A stretch of 64,000 nt of DNA from Nevskia ramosa DSM 11499 (GCF_000420645.1 NZ_ATVI01000008.1:186001-250000), one strand, 5' to 3'; shown: positions 26,045 through 36,052, counted from the stretch's first letter. Notes: generated from the letters alone by a model not told the origin. Numbers and translations are program-made.

Positions 26045-27507
26045 TGCTCGTCCTCGATCACGATCGCGCAGGTGGCTATTGGGGGGCCGTGTATGTGTTC
26101 ACGGCGATCAAGGGCCTGCAGGTGGTCATCGATGGCCCGGTCGGCTGCGAGAATCTGCCGGTCACTTCGGTGCTGCATTACACCGATGCGCTGCCGCCGC
26201 ATGAACTGCCGATCGTCGTCACCGGTCTGGCCGAAGAACAGCTGGGCCGCGAAGGGACCGAAGGCTCGATGAAGCGCGCGCATGCCGCACTCGATCCGGA
26301 CATGCCCGCAGTCGTCGTCACCGGCTCGATCGCCGAGATGATCGGCGGTGGCGTCACCCCGGAAGGCACTGGCCTGATGCGCTTTCTGCCACGCACCATC
26401 GATGAAGATCAGTGGCAGTGCGCGAATCGCGCGATGAATTGGCTGTGGACGCAGTACGGCACCAAGAAGATTCCCGAGCGGAAGGCACGGAAAGAGGGTG
26501 AGAAGCCGAGGGTCAATCTGATCGGCCCCAGCTACGGCACTTTCAACATGCCGAGCGATCTCGCCGAGATGCGCCGCCTCGTCGAAGGCATTGGTGCGGA
26601 GATCAACCTGGTGTTTCCGCTCGGCAGTCATCTGGCCGACATCCCGAAGCTGATCAACGCCGACGTCAACGTCTGCCTGTACCGCGAGTTCGGACGGCTG
26701 CTCTGCGAGACGCTGGAGCGTCCTTATCTGCAAGCGCCGATCGGACTCCATTCGACAACCAAGTTCCTGCGCAAGCTGGGCGAGCTGCTGGGGCTCGATC
26801 CGGAGCCGTTCATCGAGCGAGAGAAGCACACGACGATCAAGCCGATCTGGGATCTGTGGCGCTCGGTGACGCAGGATTTTTATGGCACGGCGAGCTTCGG
26901 CATCGTCGCCAACGATACCTACGCCCGTGGCGTGCGCCATTTCCTCGAAGACGAGATGGGCATGCCCTGTAACTTCGCGATCTCCCGCATTGCCGGCGCG
27001 AAGACCGATAACGAAGCGGTGCGTCAGCTGATCAAGGACAAGCCGCCGCTGGTGCTCTACGGCAGCTACAACGAGCGCATGTATCTCGCCGAATCAGGCG
27101 GTGGCGGAATGATGAAGGCCACTTACATTCCGGCCTCGTTCCCGGGCGCGATCATCCGCCGCCACACCGGCACGCCGTTCATGGGCTACGCCGGGGCGAC
27201 CTATCTGATCCAGGAATTCTGCAACGCGTTGTTCGATGCGCTGTTCCACATCCTGCCGCTCGGCACGGACATGGACCGGGTCGAGCCCACGCCGTCGCGC
27301 CTCGTTTCCGAGATGCCCTGGCTTGATGACGCCAAGGCCTTGCTTGATGAACTGCTTGAAGCGCAGCCGGTGCTGGTCCGCATCTCGGCGGCCAAGCGGC
27401 TGCGCGATCGCGCCGAGGCTGATGCTCGTCGCGCGGGCGAAGAAGCCGTCACTGCAGCTCGCGTGCAGCGCTCGCGCAGCGCGCTCGGCGAAGGTGTTTC
27501 AGCGTGA
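26044..27507 (+). CDS. bchZ: Chlorophyllide a reductase subunit Z
   Basis: 487 residues. The N-terminus [20 protein letters not shown] leads into [20 protein letters not shown], which contains the cluster cysteine region. [20 protein letters not shown] and [18 protein letters not shown] are strongly conserved in BchZ. The C-terminal segment from about residue 430 resembles the helical domain shared with BchB ([20 protein letters not shown], then [17 protein letters not shown]). It pairs with BchY. The ATG at 26044 shares a base with the bchY stop. Confidence 0.96.
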   Translation: MLVLDHDRAGGYWGAVYVFTAIKGLQVVIDGPVGCENLPVTSVLHYTDALPPHELPIVVTGLAEEQLGREGTEGSMKRAHAALDPDMPAVVVTGSIAEMIGGGVTPEGTGLMRFLPRTIDEDQWQCANRAMNWLWTQYGTKKIPERKARKEGEKPRVNLIGPSYGTFNMPSDLAEMRRLVEGIGAEINLVFPLGSHLADIPKLINADVNVCLYREFGRLLCETLERPYLQAPIGLHSTTKFLRKLGELLGLDPEPFIEREKHTTIKPIWDLWRSVTQDFYGTASFGIVANDTYARGVRHFLEDEMGMPCNFAISRIAGAKTDNEAVRQLIKDKPPLVLYGSYNERMYLAESGGGGMMKATYIPASFPGAIIRRHTGTPFMGYAGATYLIQEFCNALFDALFHILPLGTDMDRVEPTPSRLVSEMPWLDDAKALLDELLEAQPVLVRISAAKRLRDRAEADARRAGEEAVTAARVQRSRSALGEGVSA

Positions 27508-27611
27508 GTGCCATATTGAATCGGGCAATCGAATGTGGAGTCGTTCGCAAGGCGGACGAGCGAATCGGCGAAATGGAGCAATCCGTTTCGGGGTCCTCGC
27601 CGCGCAGGTAG
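27504..27611 (+). CDS. Possible 35-residue peptide between bchZ and pufB
   Basis: GTG 27504 overlaps the bchZ stop as GTGA and opens a 35-codon frame beginning [20 protein letters not shown] and ending at TAG 27609-27611. It is charged, with no membrane span, so it is not PufQ, which occupies this position in Rhodobacter. The coupled start is the only support. It may be a chance frame or a leader for pufB. Confidence 0.25.
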   Translation: MSAILNRAIECGVVRKADERIGEMEQSVSGSSPRR

Positions 27612-27649
27612 CGCGGTAACGGCCGCAAGGCCTGATTGGAGGTATTGAC

Positions 27650-27799
27650 ATGTCGGAAGAAAGAAGCGGGTCGCTGTCGGGCCTGACGGAAAAGGAAGCG
27701 AAGGAGTTTCACGGGGTGTTCATCACCAGTTTCATCCTGTTCACGGCGATTGCGGTGGTTGCGCATTATCTCGTCTGGAGCTGGAAGCCCTGGGGCTGA
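27650..27799 (+). CDS. pufB: Light-harvesting 1 beta polypeptide
   Basis: A 49-residue antenna protein. The polar N-terminus ([19 protein letters not shown]) contains the conserved EAKEFH motif with a histidine. A single membrane span ([16 protein letters not shown]) carries the bacteriochlorophyll ligand His39, and the W-K-P-W end (SWKPWG) is typical of LH1 beta. GGAGG lies nine bases upstream of ATG 27650. It assembles with PufA into the ring around the reaction centre. Confidence 0.96.
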   Translation: MSEERSGSLSGLTEKEAKEFHGVFITSFILFTAIAVVAHYLVWSWKPWG

Positions 27800-27887
27800 G
27801 CTGTCCGTGTAGTGATTGGCGAGCACAGGAACATCTGTTCCAGCGCACGTCGATTCCGTATTGATCTGTTTTTAGGAGGCAAAACCC
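27800..27887 (+). other. Long pufB-pufA spacer with small hairpin
   Basis: The 88-bp gap between pufB and pufA is long compared with the ~13 bp of Rhodobacter. It includes the perfect hairpin GGAACA-TC-TGTTCC (27828-27841) and an excellent AGGAGG ribosome site for pufA. The spacer may tune mRNA stability or the ratio of beta to alpha subunits. Confidence 0.45.
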
Positions 27888-28094
27888 ATGTGGAGAGTCT
27901 GGCTACTTTTCGATCCGCGCAGAACGCTGGTTGCGTTGTTCACGTTCCTGTTTGTTCTGGCGATCCTGATTCACTTCATCCTGCTCGGGACCGGGCGCTA
28001 CAACTGGATTGGCGGCGGGGCTGCTGCAGCACCGACCACCACTTCCCAGCTGTCGCCGCTGCCGCCTTCGCAGGGCTCCGCAGGAAAGTCGTAA
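27888..28094 (+). CDS. pufA: Light-harvesting 1 alpha polypeptide
   Basis: This 68-residue protein starts [20 protein letters not shown], the standard LH1 alpha N-terminus. His29 in [17 protein letters not shown] is the bacteriochlorophyll ligand. After the membrane span there is an extension rich in Ala, Thr, Ser and Pro ([20 protein letters not shown]), longer than in many LH1 alpha chains and perhaps trimmed or surface-exposed in the periplasm. AGGAGG lies eight bases upstream of the ATG. Confidence 0.96.
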   Translation: MWRVWLLFDPRRTLVALFTFLFVLAILIHFILLGTGRYNWIGGGAAAAPTTTSQLSPLPPSQGSAGKS

Positions 28095-28108
28095 CGGCAA
28101 CGCCTGCA

Positions 28109-28156
28109 ACCGGTGGCGGATGAGGTCAGGACCTCGTCCTGCCCAATCTGCCACCG
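28109..28156 (+). other. Intercistronic hairpin between pufA and pufL
   Basis: An outer stem pairs CCGGTGGC (28109-28116) with GCCACCGG (28149-28156). An inner 8-bp stem (28118-28125 with 28130-28137, one G-U pair) closes on loop CAGG. In Rhodobacter, a hairpin at this position protects pufBA mRNA from 3' decay and makes antenna transcripts more abundant than reaction-centre ones. The same role is likely here. Confidence 0.75.
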
Positions 28157-28210
28157 GTGGCAGTGCGGTAGAAGAACCGATCACAGCCGACAGACCAGGG
28201 GGTCTTCGTC

Positions 28211-29035
28211 ATGGCGATGCTCAGCTTTGAAAGAAAATATCGAGTCCGCGGAGGCACCCTGCTCGGGGGTGATCTGTTCGACTTCTGGGTGGGGCCGTTC
28301 TACGTCGGCTTCTTCGGCATCACGACCGCGTTCTTTGCCGCACTCGGTACTGCGCTGATCGTCTACGGCGCCTCGCTGGGGCCAACCTGGAATGTCTGGC
28401 AGATCAGCATTGCGCCGCCCGATCTGTCGTATGGACTGGGCATCGCACCGCTGAAGGAGGGCGGGCTCTGGCAGATCATCACGGTCTGCGCGCTCGGCTC
28501 CTTCGTATCCTGGGCGTTGCGGGAAGTGGAGATATGCCGAAAGCTCGGCATGGGTCTGCACGTACCGTTCGCCTTCGCGTTTGCCATCCTCGCGTACTTC
28601 ACGCTGGTCATCGTTCGACCGGTGCTGATGGGAGCCTGGGGGCATGGTTTCCCGTACGGCATCACCAGTCACCTCGACTGGGTGTCGAACACCGGTTACC
28701 AGTATCTGCATTTTCATTACAACCCGGCGCACATGCTCGGCGTGAGTTTCTTCTTCGCGACCACGCTGGCCTTGTCGCTGCATGGCTCGCTGATCCTGTC
28801 CGCTACCAACCCTCGCAAGGGTGAGCCGGTCAAGACTGCCGAGCACGAGAACACCTTCTTCCGCGACATCATCGGTTACTCGATCGGCGCGCTCGGCATC
28901 CATCGTCTCGGCCTGTTCCTGGCGCTGAGCGCGGTGTTCTGGAGCGCGGTCTGCATCGTCATCAGCGGCCCGTTCTGGACCCATGGATGGCCGGAATGGT
29001 GGAGCTGGTGGCTCAATCTTCCGGTCTGGGGCTAA
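28211..29035 (+). CDS. pufL: Photosynthetic reaction centre L subunit
   Basis: 274 residues with five membrane spans. The start [20 protein letters not shown] is typical of PufL, and [18 protein letters not shown] opens the first helix. The conserved D-helix region [20 protein letters not shown] and the preceding [15 protein letters not shown] hold the special-pair and accessory bacteriochlorophyll histidines. A following [11 protein letters not shown] carries the non-haem iron region. It is the fourth product of pufBALMC and ends 10 bp before pufM. Confidence 0.97.
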   Translation: MAMLSFERKYRVRGGTLLGGDLFDFWVGPFYVGFFGITTAFFAALGTALIVYGASLGPTWNVWQISIAPPDLSYGLGIAPLKEGGLWQIITVCALGSFVSWALREVEICRKLGMGLHVPFAFAFAILAYFTLVIVRPVLMGAWGHGFPYGITSHLDWVSNTGYQYLHFHYNPAHMLGVSFFFATTLALSLHGSLILSATNPRKGEPVKTAEHENTFFRDIIGYSIGALGIHRLGLFLALSAVFWSAVCIVISGPFWTHGWPEWWSWWLNLPVWG

Positions 29036-29045
29036 GGGGGCAGTC

Positions 29046-30029
29046 ATGGCTGAATACCAAAATATCTTCACTAGAGTTCAGGTGACCGCCCCGCCGTATC
29101 CGGGCGTGCCGCTGCCGAACGACGGCTCCATTGGCGGACGTGACGGCAAGCCATTTCTGGCGCACCTGATCGGCAAGTTCGGTGATGCCCAGATCGGCCC
29201 GATCTATCTCGGCTGGACGGGCCTGACTTCGATCCTGTTCGGCTTCATCGCCTTCGAGATCATCGGCCTGAACATGCTGGCCTCGGTGGGCTGGAACTGG
29301 ATCGAGTTCGTCCGCCAGTTGCCTTGGCTGGCACTCGAACCGCCGCCGCCGTCGTATGGCCTGAGCTTTCCGCCGCTGAATCAGGGTGGCTGGTGGCTGA
29401 TCGCCGGCTTCTTCCTGACGTCATCGGTGCTGCTCTGGTGGCTGCGCACTTACCAGCGCGCCAAGGCGCATGGCATGGGCCCGCATGTCTCCTGGGCTTT
29501 CGGTGCGGCGATCTGGCTGTATCTGGTGCTCGGCTTCTTTCGGCCGATCCTGATGGGCAGCTGGGGTGAAGCGGTGCCGTTCGGCATCTTCCCGCATCTG
29601 GACTGGACCGCCGCGTTTTCCATTCGCTACGGCAACCTGTTCTACAACCCGTTCCACATGCTATCGATCGCCTTCCTGTACGGCGCCACGCTGCTGTTCG
29701 CCATGCACGGCGCCACCATTCTCGCGGTGAGCCGTTACGGCGGTGAGCGCGAACTGGAGCAGATCGTCGACCGCGGCACGGCCTCGGAACGTGCAGCACT
29801 GTTCTGGCGCTGGACGATGGGCTTCAACGGCACGATGGAATCGGTGCATCGCTGGGCCTGGTGGTTTGCAGTGCTGTGCCCGATCACCGGCGGCATCGGC
29901 ATCCTGCTGACCGGCACCGTCGTCGACAACTGGTACCTGTGGGGCATCAAGCACCACATCGTCGCGGCCTATCCGGCCGTGTGGGCGCCAACGGTCGATC
30001 CCGCCACGCTTCCAGGAGCGCTGCCATGA
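29046..30029 (+). CDS. pufM: Photosynthetic reaction centre M subunit
   Basis: 327 residues with five membrane spans. It begins [20 protein letters not shown]. The [20 protein letters not shown] and [20 protein letters not shown] segments contain the bacteriochlorophyll and iron histidines, and [20 protein letters not shown] matches the conserved Q-site loop with the iron-ligand Glu. [15 protein letters not shown] is the expected C-terminal block. GGGGG precedes the ATG at 29046. Its TGA overlaps the pufC ATG. Confidence 0.97.
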   Translation: MAEYQNIFTRVQVTAPPYPGVPLPNDGSIGGRDGKPFLAHLIGKFGDAQIGPIYLGWTGLTSILFGFIAFEIIGLNMLASVGWNWIEFVRQLPWLALEPPPPSYGLSFPPLNQGGWWLIAGFFLTSSVLLWWLRTYQRAKAHGMGPHVSWAFGAAIWLYLVLGFFRPILMGSWGEAVPFGIFPHLDWTAAFSIRYGNLFYNPFHMLSIAFLYGATLLFAMHGATILAVSRYGGERELEQIVDRGTASERAALFWRWTMGFNGTMESVHRWAWWFAVLCPITGGIGILLTGTVVDNWYLWGIKHHIVAAYPAVWAPTVDPATLPGALP

Positions 30030-31159
30030 GTCAGACCGGCTATCGAATGAAGACGCTGTTGGCGTTGGCTTCTGCAGCGCTGTTGCTGGCCGGCTGCGAG
30101 CGTCCTCCGGTGGAGGACGTGCAGCATGGCTATCGCGGCACCGGCATGGTTCAGGTCTACAACCCGCGCATCGTCGCCGAACAGGCTGCGCATAACGCAG
30201 CGCCGGCGGCTCAGCCGGCCGCTGCGGAAGGCGGGCCGATTGCCGGCACCATCTACCAGAACGTCAAGGTCCTGGGCGGTCTGAGCATCGGCGAGTTCAA
30301 TCGCACGATGCTGGCGATGACCTCCTGGGTGGCGCCGAAGGAAGGCTGCGCGTACTGCCACAATCCGGCCAATCTCGCCGAGGACAGCAAGTACCAGAAG
30401 GTCGTTGCCCGGCGAATGCTGGAGATGACGCAGCACATCAACAGCACCTGGAAGCCGCACGTCCAGGAGACCGGTGTTACCTGCTACACCTGCCATCGCG
30501 GTCAGCCGGTGCCGGCGAACATCTGGTACACCGAAGCCGACAACACTGCGCAAGGTGGGATGGGCAATCGCGCGGGTCAGAACCGCTCGTCTGCCGCAAT
30601 CAATGGCGCATCGCTGCCAGGCGATCCGTTCACGCCATTCTTGCTCAACGCCGAACCGATCCGCATCGAAGGCACCACGGCGCTGGCGCCGGGCAATCGC
30701 AAGTCGATCAAGCAGGGAGAATGGACGTTCGCGCTGATGACCCACATGTCGCAGAGCCTGGGCGTCAACTGTACGTACTGCCACAACTCCCGGAACTTTG
30801 CCGAATGGACGCAGGCGCCGCCGCAACGTGCCGTTGCCTGGCATGGCATCCGGATGGCGCGCGAGTTGAACAAGGATTACCTGCAGTCGCTGACCGATGT
30901 CTTTCCGAAGGAGCGCAAGGGCCCGCTTGGCGACGTTGCCAAGCTCAATTGCGCGACCTGCCATCAGGGTGCCTACAAGCCGCTGTACGGCGCGCCGATG
31001 CTCAAGGATTACGTGACCGCGCTAGGGGCACCGATTGCGGCACCCGTGGTCGCGCCACCTGCCGCCGCACCGGCTGAAGGCGAAGCACCGCCGGCCGAGA
31101 CCAGCAGCACACAGGCGCCAGCAGTTGCGACGGACAAGACCGCCAAGCCCTCGGGCTGA
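30026..31159 (+). CDS. pufC: Reaction-centre tetrahaem cytochrome c subunit
   Basis: 377 residues with a lipoprotein signal ([10 protein letters not shown], Cys24), so it is likely anchored in the membrane on the periplasmic side. Four haem motifs are present: CAYCH (108-112), CYTCH (153-157), CTYCH (249-253) and CATCH (309-313). They pass electrons to the oxidised special pair. A Pro/Ala/Glu-rich tail of about 45 residues follows the last haem domain and is probably disordered. Overlap with pufM (ATGA) and the terminator downstream show it is the last puf gene. Confidence 0.97.
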   Translation: MSQTGYRMKTLLALASAALLLAGCERPPVEDVQHGYRGTGMVQVYNPRIVAEQAAHNAAPAAQPAAAEGGPIAGTIYQNVKVLGGLSIGEFNRTMLAMTSWVAPKEGCAYCHNPANLAEDSKYQKVVARRMLEMTQHINSTWKPHVQETGVTCYTCHRGQPVPANIWYTEADNTAQGGMGNRAGQNRSSAAINGASLPGDPFTPFLLNAEPIRIEGTTALAPGNRKSIKQGEWTFALMTHMSQSLGVNCTYCHNSRNFAEWTQAPPQRAVAWHGIRMARELNKDYLQSLTDVFPKERKGPLGDVAKLNCATCHQGAYKPLYGAPMLKDYVTALGAPIAAPVVAPPAAAPAEGEAPPAETSSTQAPAVATDKTAKPSG

Positions 31160-31183
31160 GCGAGTCACCGCACTCCGCAACAC

Positions 31184-31259
31184 AGCCATCCGTGGCAGCA
31201 CTGCCGCAGATGGCTGACCTCAACCCTGGGACGATCAACGTCGTCCCGGGGCTTTTTTT
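31184..31259 (+). terminator. Double hairpin and rho-independent terminator of the puf operon
   Basis: A first stem pairs AGCCATC (31184-31190) with GATGGCT (31209-31215), with an inner GGCA/TGCC. A second pairs CCCTGGGACGA (31224-31234) with TCGTCCCGGGG (31241-31251) and is followed by seven T residues. The second is a classical terminator 65 bp after pufC. Confidence 0.9.
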
Positions 31260-31414
31260 GTTCGGGGATTCGAGGAAGTAAGGTCCAGCCGTGATCAGGT
31301 TCACGGCCGACATCGGTCATCACCGATCACGCGGCCAGCAAGTTCGCTAGATTCCAACGGCCATGCGAGCTGTCGCTGCAATGGCACCACGCTCATCCAT
31401 TGCCGAGGTCTCCC

Positions 31415-32209
31415 ATGCCGACCCTGACTGCCGCGCTCCGCGCCGAGTACGAATCGCTGTTCAACCGCTGTGTGATCAATCCGACTCGAGCGAAGACAGT
31501 CAACGATCTGGTCAAGAAGCTGATCGGCAATCGCGCTCGCTATGAAGCGGTATCGAGGGCGACCGGCGTGCCCTGGCACTTCATCGCTGCGACTCACAAC
31601 ATGGAGTCCAGCCAGAACTTCACCAAGCATCTGCACAACGGCGATCCGCTGACCGCGCGCACCGTGCAGGTGCCGAAAGGCCGGCCGCTCGGTCCGCCGC
31701 CGTTCACCTGGGAAGTCAGCGCCACCGATGCACTGGGCCTGAAAAAGCTCGACGCCAGCACCGACTGGAGTCTGGCCGGCACGCTGTTCCGGCTCGAGCT
31801 GTACAACGGCTGGGGCTATCGCACCCATCATCCGGAAACGCTGTCGCCGTATCTGTGGAGCTTCTCGAACCACTATGTCAGCGGCAAGTACGTCAAGGAC
31901 GGCGTCTGGTCGCCGACGGCCGCCAGCGATCAATGCGGTGCCGCCGTGCTGCTGCGCCGGATGGCCGAACTGGGCGAGATCGCGTTCACCGTGCCGGCTG
32001 CAGTGCCCGCTGCTGCGCAGGCGGTGCCGCGCTACGCGATGAAGAAATCGACCGACGTCGCGATTGTCGCCCAGGTGGAATCGCTGCAACGCTGGCTCGG
32101 CGGCTTCCCGCAGATCTTCCTGAAGGTTGACGGCGTGCCCGGCGAAAAGACCTCGAACGCCTACAAGACGGTGACCGGCAGCTTCCTGCCGGGCGATCCG
32201 CGCGCCTAG
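31415..32209 (+). CDS. Lysozyme-like peptidoglycan-degrading protein (putative)
   Basis: 264 residues. The region WHFIAATHNMESSQNFTKHL, then HNGDPLTARTVQVPKGRP, and YLWSFSNHYVSGKYVKDGVW resembles a lysozyme-like family often annotated as peptidoglycan-binding. Glu64 in HNMESS would be the catalytic acid. The last 60 residues (VESLQRWLGGFPQIFLKVDG, then VPGEKTSNAYKTVTG) fit a peptidoglycan-binding type 1 domain. There is no signal peptide, so export would need a holin-like or other route. Start 31415 follows GAGG by six bases. No phage genes are nearby, and a link with the photosynthesis cluster is not evident. Confidence 0.65.
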   Translation: MPTLTAALRAEYESLFNRCVINPTRAKTVNDLVKKLIGNRARYEAVSRATGVPWHFIAATHNMESSQNFTKHLHNGDPLTARTVQVPKGRPLGPPPFTWEVSATDALGLKKLDASTDWSLAGTLFRLELYNGWGYRTHHPETLSPYLWSFSNHYVSGKYVKDGVWSPTAASDQCGAAVLLRRMAELGEIAFTVPAAVPAAAQAVPRYAMKKSTDVAIVAQVESLQRWLGGFPQIFLKVDGVPGEKTSNAYKTVTGSFLPGDPRA

Positions 32210-32218
32210 TCCGGACGG

Positions 32219-34987
32219 CTAGCGCGCCAGCAGGTTGAGCGCTCGGGCGCGTGCCAGCGCTGCCGAGCGGCTCGACACGCCGAGCTTGGTGTACAGGTTG
32301 TAGAGATGCCATTTCACCGTCGCCACCGACAGGTTCAGGCGGTCCGCGAGTTGTTGATTCGACAGCCCGGCTTCGATCAGGCTGAGCAGCTGCAGTTCGC
32401 GGGCGGTCGGCGTTTCCAGCAACGGGTTGTCGCCCTGCAGCTGGTCGAGATGATCGACGAGGAAGGAGTTGGTCAGCGGCAGGCCGTTGCAGATCTCGAA
32501 GAAGAACTTGCGCTCCTCGTCCAGCGCGAAGCCCCAGGCGGTGGCCTTGGTTTCGTTGACCAGGCCGGCGATGGTTTCGGCACGATCCCGGAACGGCCGG
32601 ACGATGCGTCGGCGCGCCGCCAGCCCGATGGCGCGGACGAAATGCCGCGCCGCCGGTTGCGGGTTGTGCGAGCAGATCGCGATCGTCGTTTCCGCCAGTG
32701 CCAGCTCGACCAGCCGGGCAATGCGGCCGTCCTGCTTGGCCAGCCGGGTTTCCTCGGCGATCAGGGTTTCTGCCTGACGCAACTGGCCGGCCGCGATCAG
32801 CAGCTCGATTTCCGCAGCGGCGTACAGCTCGCGGACGCGCGGGTTGTCGATACCTTCGATCGCCGGCAAACGACGATCGGCATTGAGCGTGATGCCGAGG
32901 CCGATCTGCGCCGCTTCGGTCAGCGCTTCGCCGAGCCGGCCGAGCCGCACCAGACGCTGGACGATCAGGCAGGACAGCATCAGCGCCAGCCGTGGCGGAT
33001 AGCCGGCGGCAATCTCGCGCAACTGAGGGATCGCCACTGGATCATCCGGCCGGCCGGACCACAGCTTCAGCGCTGCATCGAAACCAACCGCAGCGGTATC
33101 GACGATGCCGTGGGTATGCGCCCAGTGCAGGCCCTGGGCGAGCAGGCCGCGTGCTTCCTCGTCCTGCCCCATCTCGACCGCGCACTTGGCGCCAACCAGC
33201 GCGATGGTGCGTGTGATGCCGGCGTTGTCGCCGAGCGCAACCCGGCTGCGGGCGAGGGCGGCGAGGATGTCGTTGTGGACGGCGGCGAAATCGCCTTCGA
33301 AGATGCTGATCATCGCCGTCAGCATCGATACCCAGCCAATTCCATACGCGCTGCGTGACTGGGCGATCGCCGCCTGCGCAGTGCGCATCACCTGCCGGGC
33401 TTCGACAAAGCGGTGGACGCTGCTCAGCGAGATGCCGGCGGCACTGGCGACGGTCGCCACGTTGAACGGATCGTCGGCTCCGATGCCAGTCAGCCAGGCG
33501 TTGGCGAGGCGATGGGCATCGACCAGGCGATCGGTATAGGTGTCGACGCAGGCGCGGATCACCTCGGTGCGGCGCTTGAGGTCGGCCATCTGCGCCGGAT
33601 CGCGGCCAGCCTTCTGCTCGCGTTCGACACGCTGGGTCAGACGCTCGTTCTGTAGTCGCGCCGTGTCGTAGCGGCGATGGAAGACCAGCGCCCAGACGTA
33701 CCAGAAATAGGCTTCCCAGCCGACCTCGTGACCGCCGGCGTGCAGTTGCTCGATCCAGTCGATGTACTGGCGAAGATCGCCGCGATCGCGGACGAACAAG
33801 GCGGCGACACGCTCCAGCATCGCCGTTGCAAGCGCTGCCGAACCGGCCTGCAGCGCGTAGTCGATCGCGTCCTGCCAATGGCCGCCGCGCTCGCTCCATT
33901 CGGCCGCGCGTTCCAGCACTTGGTGGCGGCGTTCGGTGCTCAGGGTGCGCTGGCCTTCCTCGATCAGGAACTCGCGGAACAGACCGTGCAGGCGATACCA
34001 GCTGCGGTTGCGATCGAGCGGGATCACGAACACGTTGCGGCGCAACAGCAGCGCCAGATGCTTGGCCGCGTTGTCGTCGCCGGTGGCGTGGCCGCAGAGC
34101 TCGGCGCAGAAGCTGCGCAGTGGTGCGATCTCGAGCAGGAACTGCCGCGCTTCCGGTGTGAAATCGGCCAGTACCTGGCGATTCAGCAGATCCGACAGAT
34201 CCTCGTCGGCACCGGAAAAACGCTCCAGCGCTTCCAGCGGCCGTTCGGCGGCGGACAGGATGATCTGGGTCAGGCGTACCGCCGCCGGCCAGCCCTCGGT
34301 CTGACGGACGATGCTGTCGACCGCCTCCGGCCCCAGCTGCGCGCAGAGTTCGGGGCCGAGCAGGCTGCGCACTTCGGCAGGCCGCAGGCTCAGCTCGGCG
34401 TAGCCGACTTCGCGCAAGCGGCCTTCGAGCTTGGCGCGGGCCAGATTCATCGGCAGCTGCTCGGTGCTCGACAGGATGAAATGCACCGACGACGGCGTGC
34501 GGAACACCAGACGATCGAGCAGGGTGCCGAGTGTCTCGTCGGCGCAGTAGCCGAGGTTGTCGATGAAGATCAGGGTTGGATCGGGCAGCCGGGCCACCGC
34601 TTCGAGCACGGCGTCGATGCGGCCTTCCATCGGCTCGTCGCCGCGGGTCAGGTGCTGCACCGGATCAAGCTCGGCCTGATGGGCGTCGAGGCTGTCTTCG
34701 AGCAGATGGACGACCCGCTCCAGCGTCGTGTCGCGATCATCGAGCGCGATCCAGCGGCTGTGCATGCCGTGCGCGGTGACGTGCTTGTACAGCGCCGTCG
34801 AGAACACGGTCTTGCCGTAGCCGGTGGGTGCTACGACGGTGACCACTTTCGGCAGCGGCAGGTCGTCGCGGGTCAGTTCCTCGACCAGCCGGGTTGGCAC
34901 CAACGCGAACGCGAAGCTCGGTGGCTCCAGACGTCCTGCTTTTGCTCCTCTCGCCTTGCGGGCGGGCATCTTGAGGTCGTTGGCCAC
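32219..34987 (-). CDS. MalT-like LuxR-family ATP-dependent transcriptional regulator
   Basis: A 922-residue regulator. The N-terminal STAND-type NTPase has Walker A VVAPTGYGKTVFSTALYKHV and Walker B region TLIFIDNLGYCAD. A long TPR-like helical domain follows. The LuxR helix-turn-helix is at the C-terminus: TARELQLLSLIEAGLSNQQL, then ADRLNLSVATVKWHLYNLYT. The start is probably GTG 34987 (VANDLKMPARK) preceded by GGCAGG; ATG 34969 is the alternative, and the frame running up to 35155 looks artificial. TACAAT at 35018-35023 (minus strand) could be its -10. Members need ATP and an inducer to activate; the target is not obvious. A related protein is at 57271. Confidence 0.9.
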   Translation of the reverse strand: MANDLKMPARKARGAKAGRLEPPSFAFALVPTRLVEELTRDDLPLPKVVTVVAPTGYGKTVFSTALYKHVTAHGMHSRWIALDDRDTTLERVVHLLEDSLDAHQAELDPVQHLTRGDEPMEGRIDAVLEAVARLPDPTLIFIDNLGYCADETLGTLLDRLVFRTPSSVHFILSSTEQLPMNLARAKLEGRLREVGYAELSLRPAEVRSLLGPELCAQLGPEAVDSIVRQTEGWPAAVRLTQIILSAAERPLEALERFSGADEDLSDLLNRQVLADFTPEARQFLLEIAPLRSFCAELCGHATGDDNAAKHLALLLRRNVFVIPLDRNRSWYRLHGLFREFLIEEGQRTLSTERRHQVLERAAEWSERGGHWQDAIDYALQAGSAALATAMLERVAALFVRDRGDLRQYIDWIEQLHAGGHEVGWEAYFWYVWALVFHRRYDTARLQNERLTQRVEREQKAGRDPAQMADLKRRTEVIRACVDTYTDRLVDAHRLANAWLTGIGADDPFNVATVASAAGISLSSVHRFVEARQVMRTAQAAIAQSRSAYGIGWVSMLTAMISIFEGDFAAVHNDILAALARSRVALGDNAGITRTIALVGAKCAVEMGQDEEARGLLAQGLHWAHTHGIVDTAAVGFDAALKLWSGRPDDPVAIPQLREIAAGYPPRLALMLSCLIVQRLVRLGRLGEALTEAAQIGLGITLNADRRLPAIEGIDNPRVRELYAAAEIELLIAAGQLRQAETLIAEETRLAKQDGRIARLVELALAETTIAICSHNPQPAARHFVRAIGLAARRRIVRPFRDRAETIAGLVNETKATAWGFALDEERKFFFEICNGLPLTNSFLVDHLDQLQGDNPLLETPTARELQLLSLIEAGLSNQQLADRLNLSVATVKWHLYNLYTKLGVSSRSAALARARALNLLAR

Positions 34988-35044
34988 CGGACCTGCCCTT
35001 ATCGGTATGGTCCGGAGATTGTAACGGTCGTGACCGCCAGGGGT

Positions 35045-35127
35045 AGGGCGGGAAAGCCGCATCTTCTCGCGGCGCATCCCGCCATTCGCGGACGGCGGGA
35101 TGCGCGATGAAACCGCTTTCCCGCCCT
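35045..35127. repeat. Nested extragenic palindrome (REP-like)
   Basis: The 13-bp arms AGGGCGGGAAAGC (35045-35057) and GCTTTCCCGCCCT (35115-35127) are perfect complements. Inside them, GCGCATCCCGCC (35072-35083) and GGCGGGATGCGC (35094-35105) form a second perfect 12-bp stem. A further REP-like stretch (GGCGTGGCCCGACCTACGC) follows near 35160. The unit lies between the LuxR gene and mmsB. It may act as a DNA cruciform or as a terminator for mmsB; copies elsewhere would mark a REP family. Confidence 0.6.
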
Positions 35128-35173
35128 GCGGCCCTCGCTTTGTTGGCCGGGGCACCTTCGGGCGTGGCCCGAC

Positions 35174-36052
35174 CTACGCTTGCTCGCGCAAGCTGGAGAA
35201 ATCCAGCGCGCCATGACCGGCTTCGCTATGCTGCTTGTACAGCTCGCGAGCCAGCGCGCCGAGGGCGATCGGCTGCTGTGCAGTCTCGGCGGCTTCGGCG
35301 GCGAGGCCGAGATCCTTCAGCATCAGATCACTGCCGAAACCGCCGGCGTAGCCACGCGAAGCGGGTGCGGTTTCCATGACGCCCGGCCAGGGGTTGTAGA
35401 CCTCCAGGGTCCAGTTGCGCCCCGAGCTTTTCGCCATGATCTCGGACAGCACCTTGGCATCGACGCCGCTGGCCACGCCCAGATTGATCGCTTCGATGGT
35501 GCCGATCATCTGCACGCCGAGCAGCATGTTGTTGCAGATCTTGGCGACCTGGCCTGCGCCGCTGCCGCCAGCGTGGAAGATGTTCTTGCCCATCGCGCTC
35601 AGTGCCGGCCGCGCGCGTTCCAGCGCTTCTGCCGTGCCGCCGACGATGAAGGTCAGGGTGCCGGCCGTAGCGCCGCCGGTGCCGCCGGAGACCGGGGCGT
35701 CGATCATCGTGTAGCCGAGCGCCGTTGCCGCTGCGGCCACATCGCGTGCGGCATCGGCGGCGATGGTGCTGCAATCGATCAGCAGCGCACCCGGCTTCGC
35801 CGAGGCGAGCACACCGGCATCGCCGAGATACAGGCTGCGGACATGCTTGCTGGCCGGCAGCATGGTGATGACGATCTCGGCGCTGGCGACGGCATCGGCC
35901 GGGCTGCTGGCGACTTGCGCGCCGGCTTCGGCCAAGCGACGCAGCGGCTCGGCAGCGAGATCGAACACGCGCAGCGGGAAACCGGCTTTCAGCAGGTTCA
36001 AGGCCATCGGCGCGCCCATGTTGCCGAGGCCGATGAATGCGATTGGTTGCAT
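35174..36052 (-). CDS. mmsB: 3-Hydroxyisobutyrate dehydrogenase
   Basis: 292 residues. The N-terminal NAD site IAFIGLGNMGAPMALNLLKA, the substrate-binding signature DAPVSGGTGGATAGTLTFIV and the catalytic-lysine region GAGQVAKICNNMLLG are complete. It oxidises 3-hydroxyisobutyrate to methylmalonate semialdehyde, the substrate of MmsA. It is the last gene of the minus-strand valine operon. A repeat-type hairpin lies in the 83-bp gap before it. Confidence 0.94.
   Translation of the reverse strand: MQPIAFIGLGNMGAPMALNLLKAGFPLRVFDLAAEPLRRLAEAGAQVASSPADAVASAEIVITMLPASKHVRSLYLGDAGVLASAKPGALLIDCSTIAADAARDVAAAATALGYTMIDAPVSGGTGGATAGTLTFIVGGTAEALERARPALSAMGKNIFHAGGSGAGQVAKICNNMLLGVQMIGTIEAINLGVASGVDAKVLSEIMAKSSGRNWTLEVYNPWPGVMETAPASRGYAGGFGSDLMLKDLGLAAEAAETAQQPIALGALARELYKQHSEAGHGALDFSSLREQA

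Noticed and set aside
27508-27649. A pufQ gene between bchZ and pufB
   Set aside because: No frame in this gap has the membrane span expected for PufQ. The only coupled frame is 35 codons and hydrophilic.
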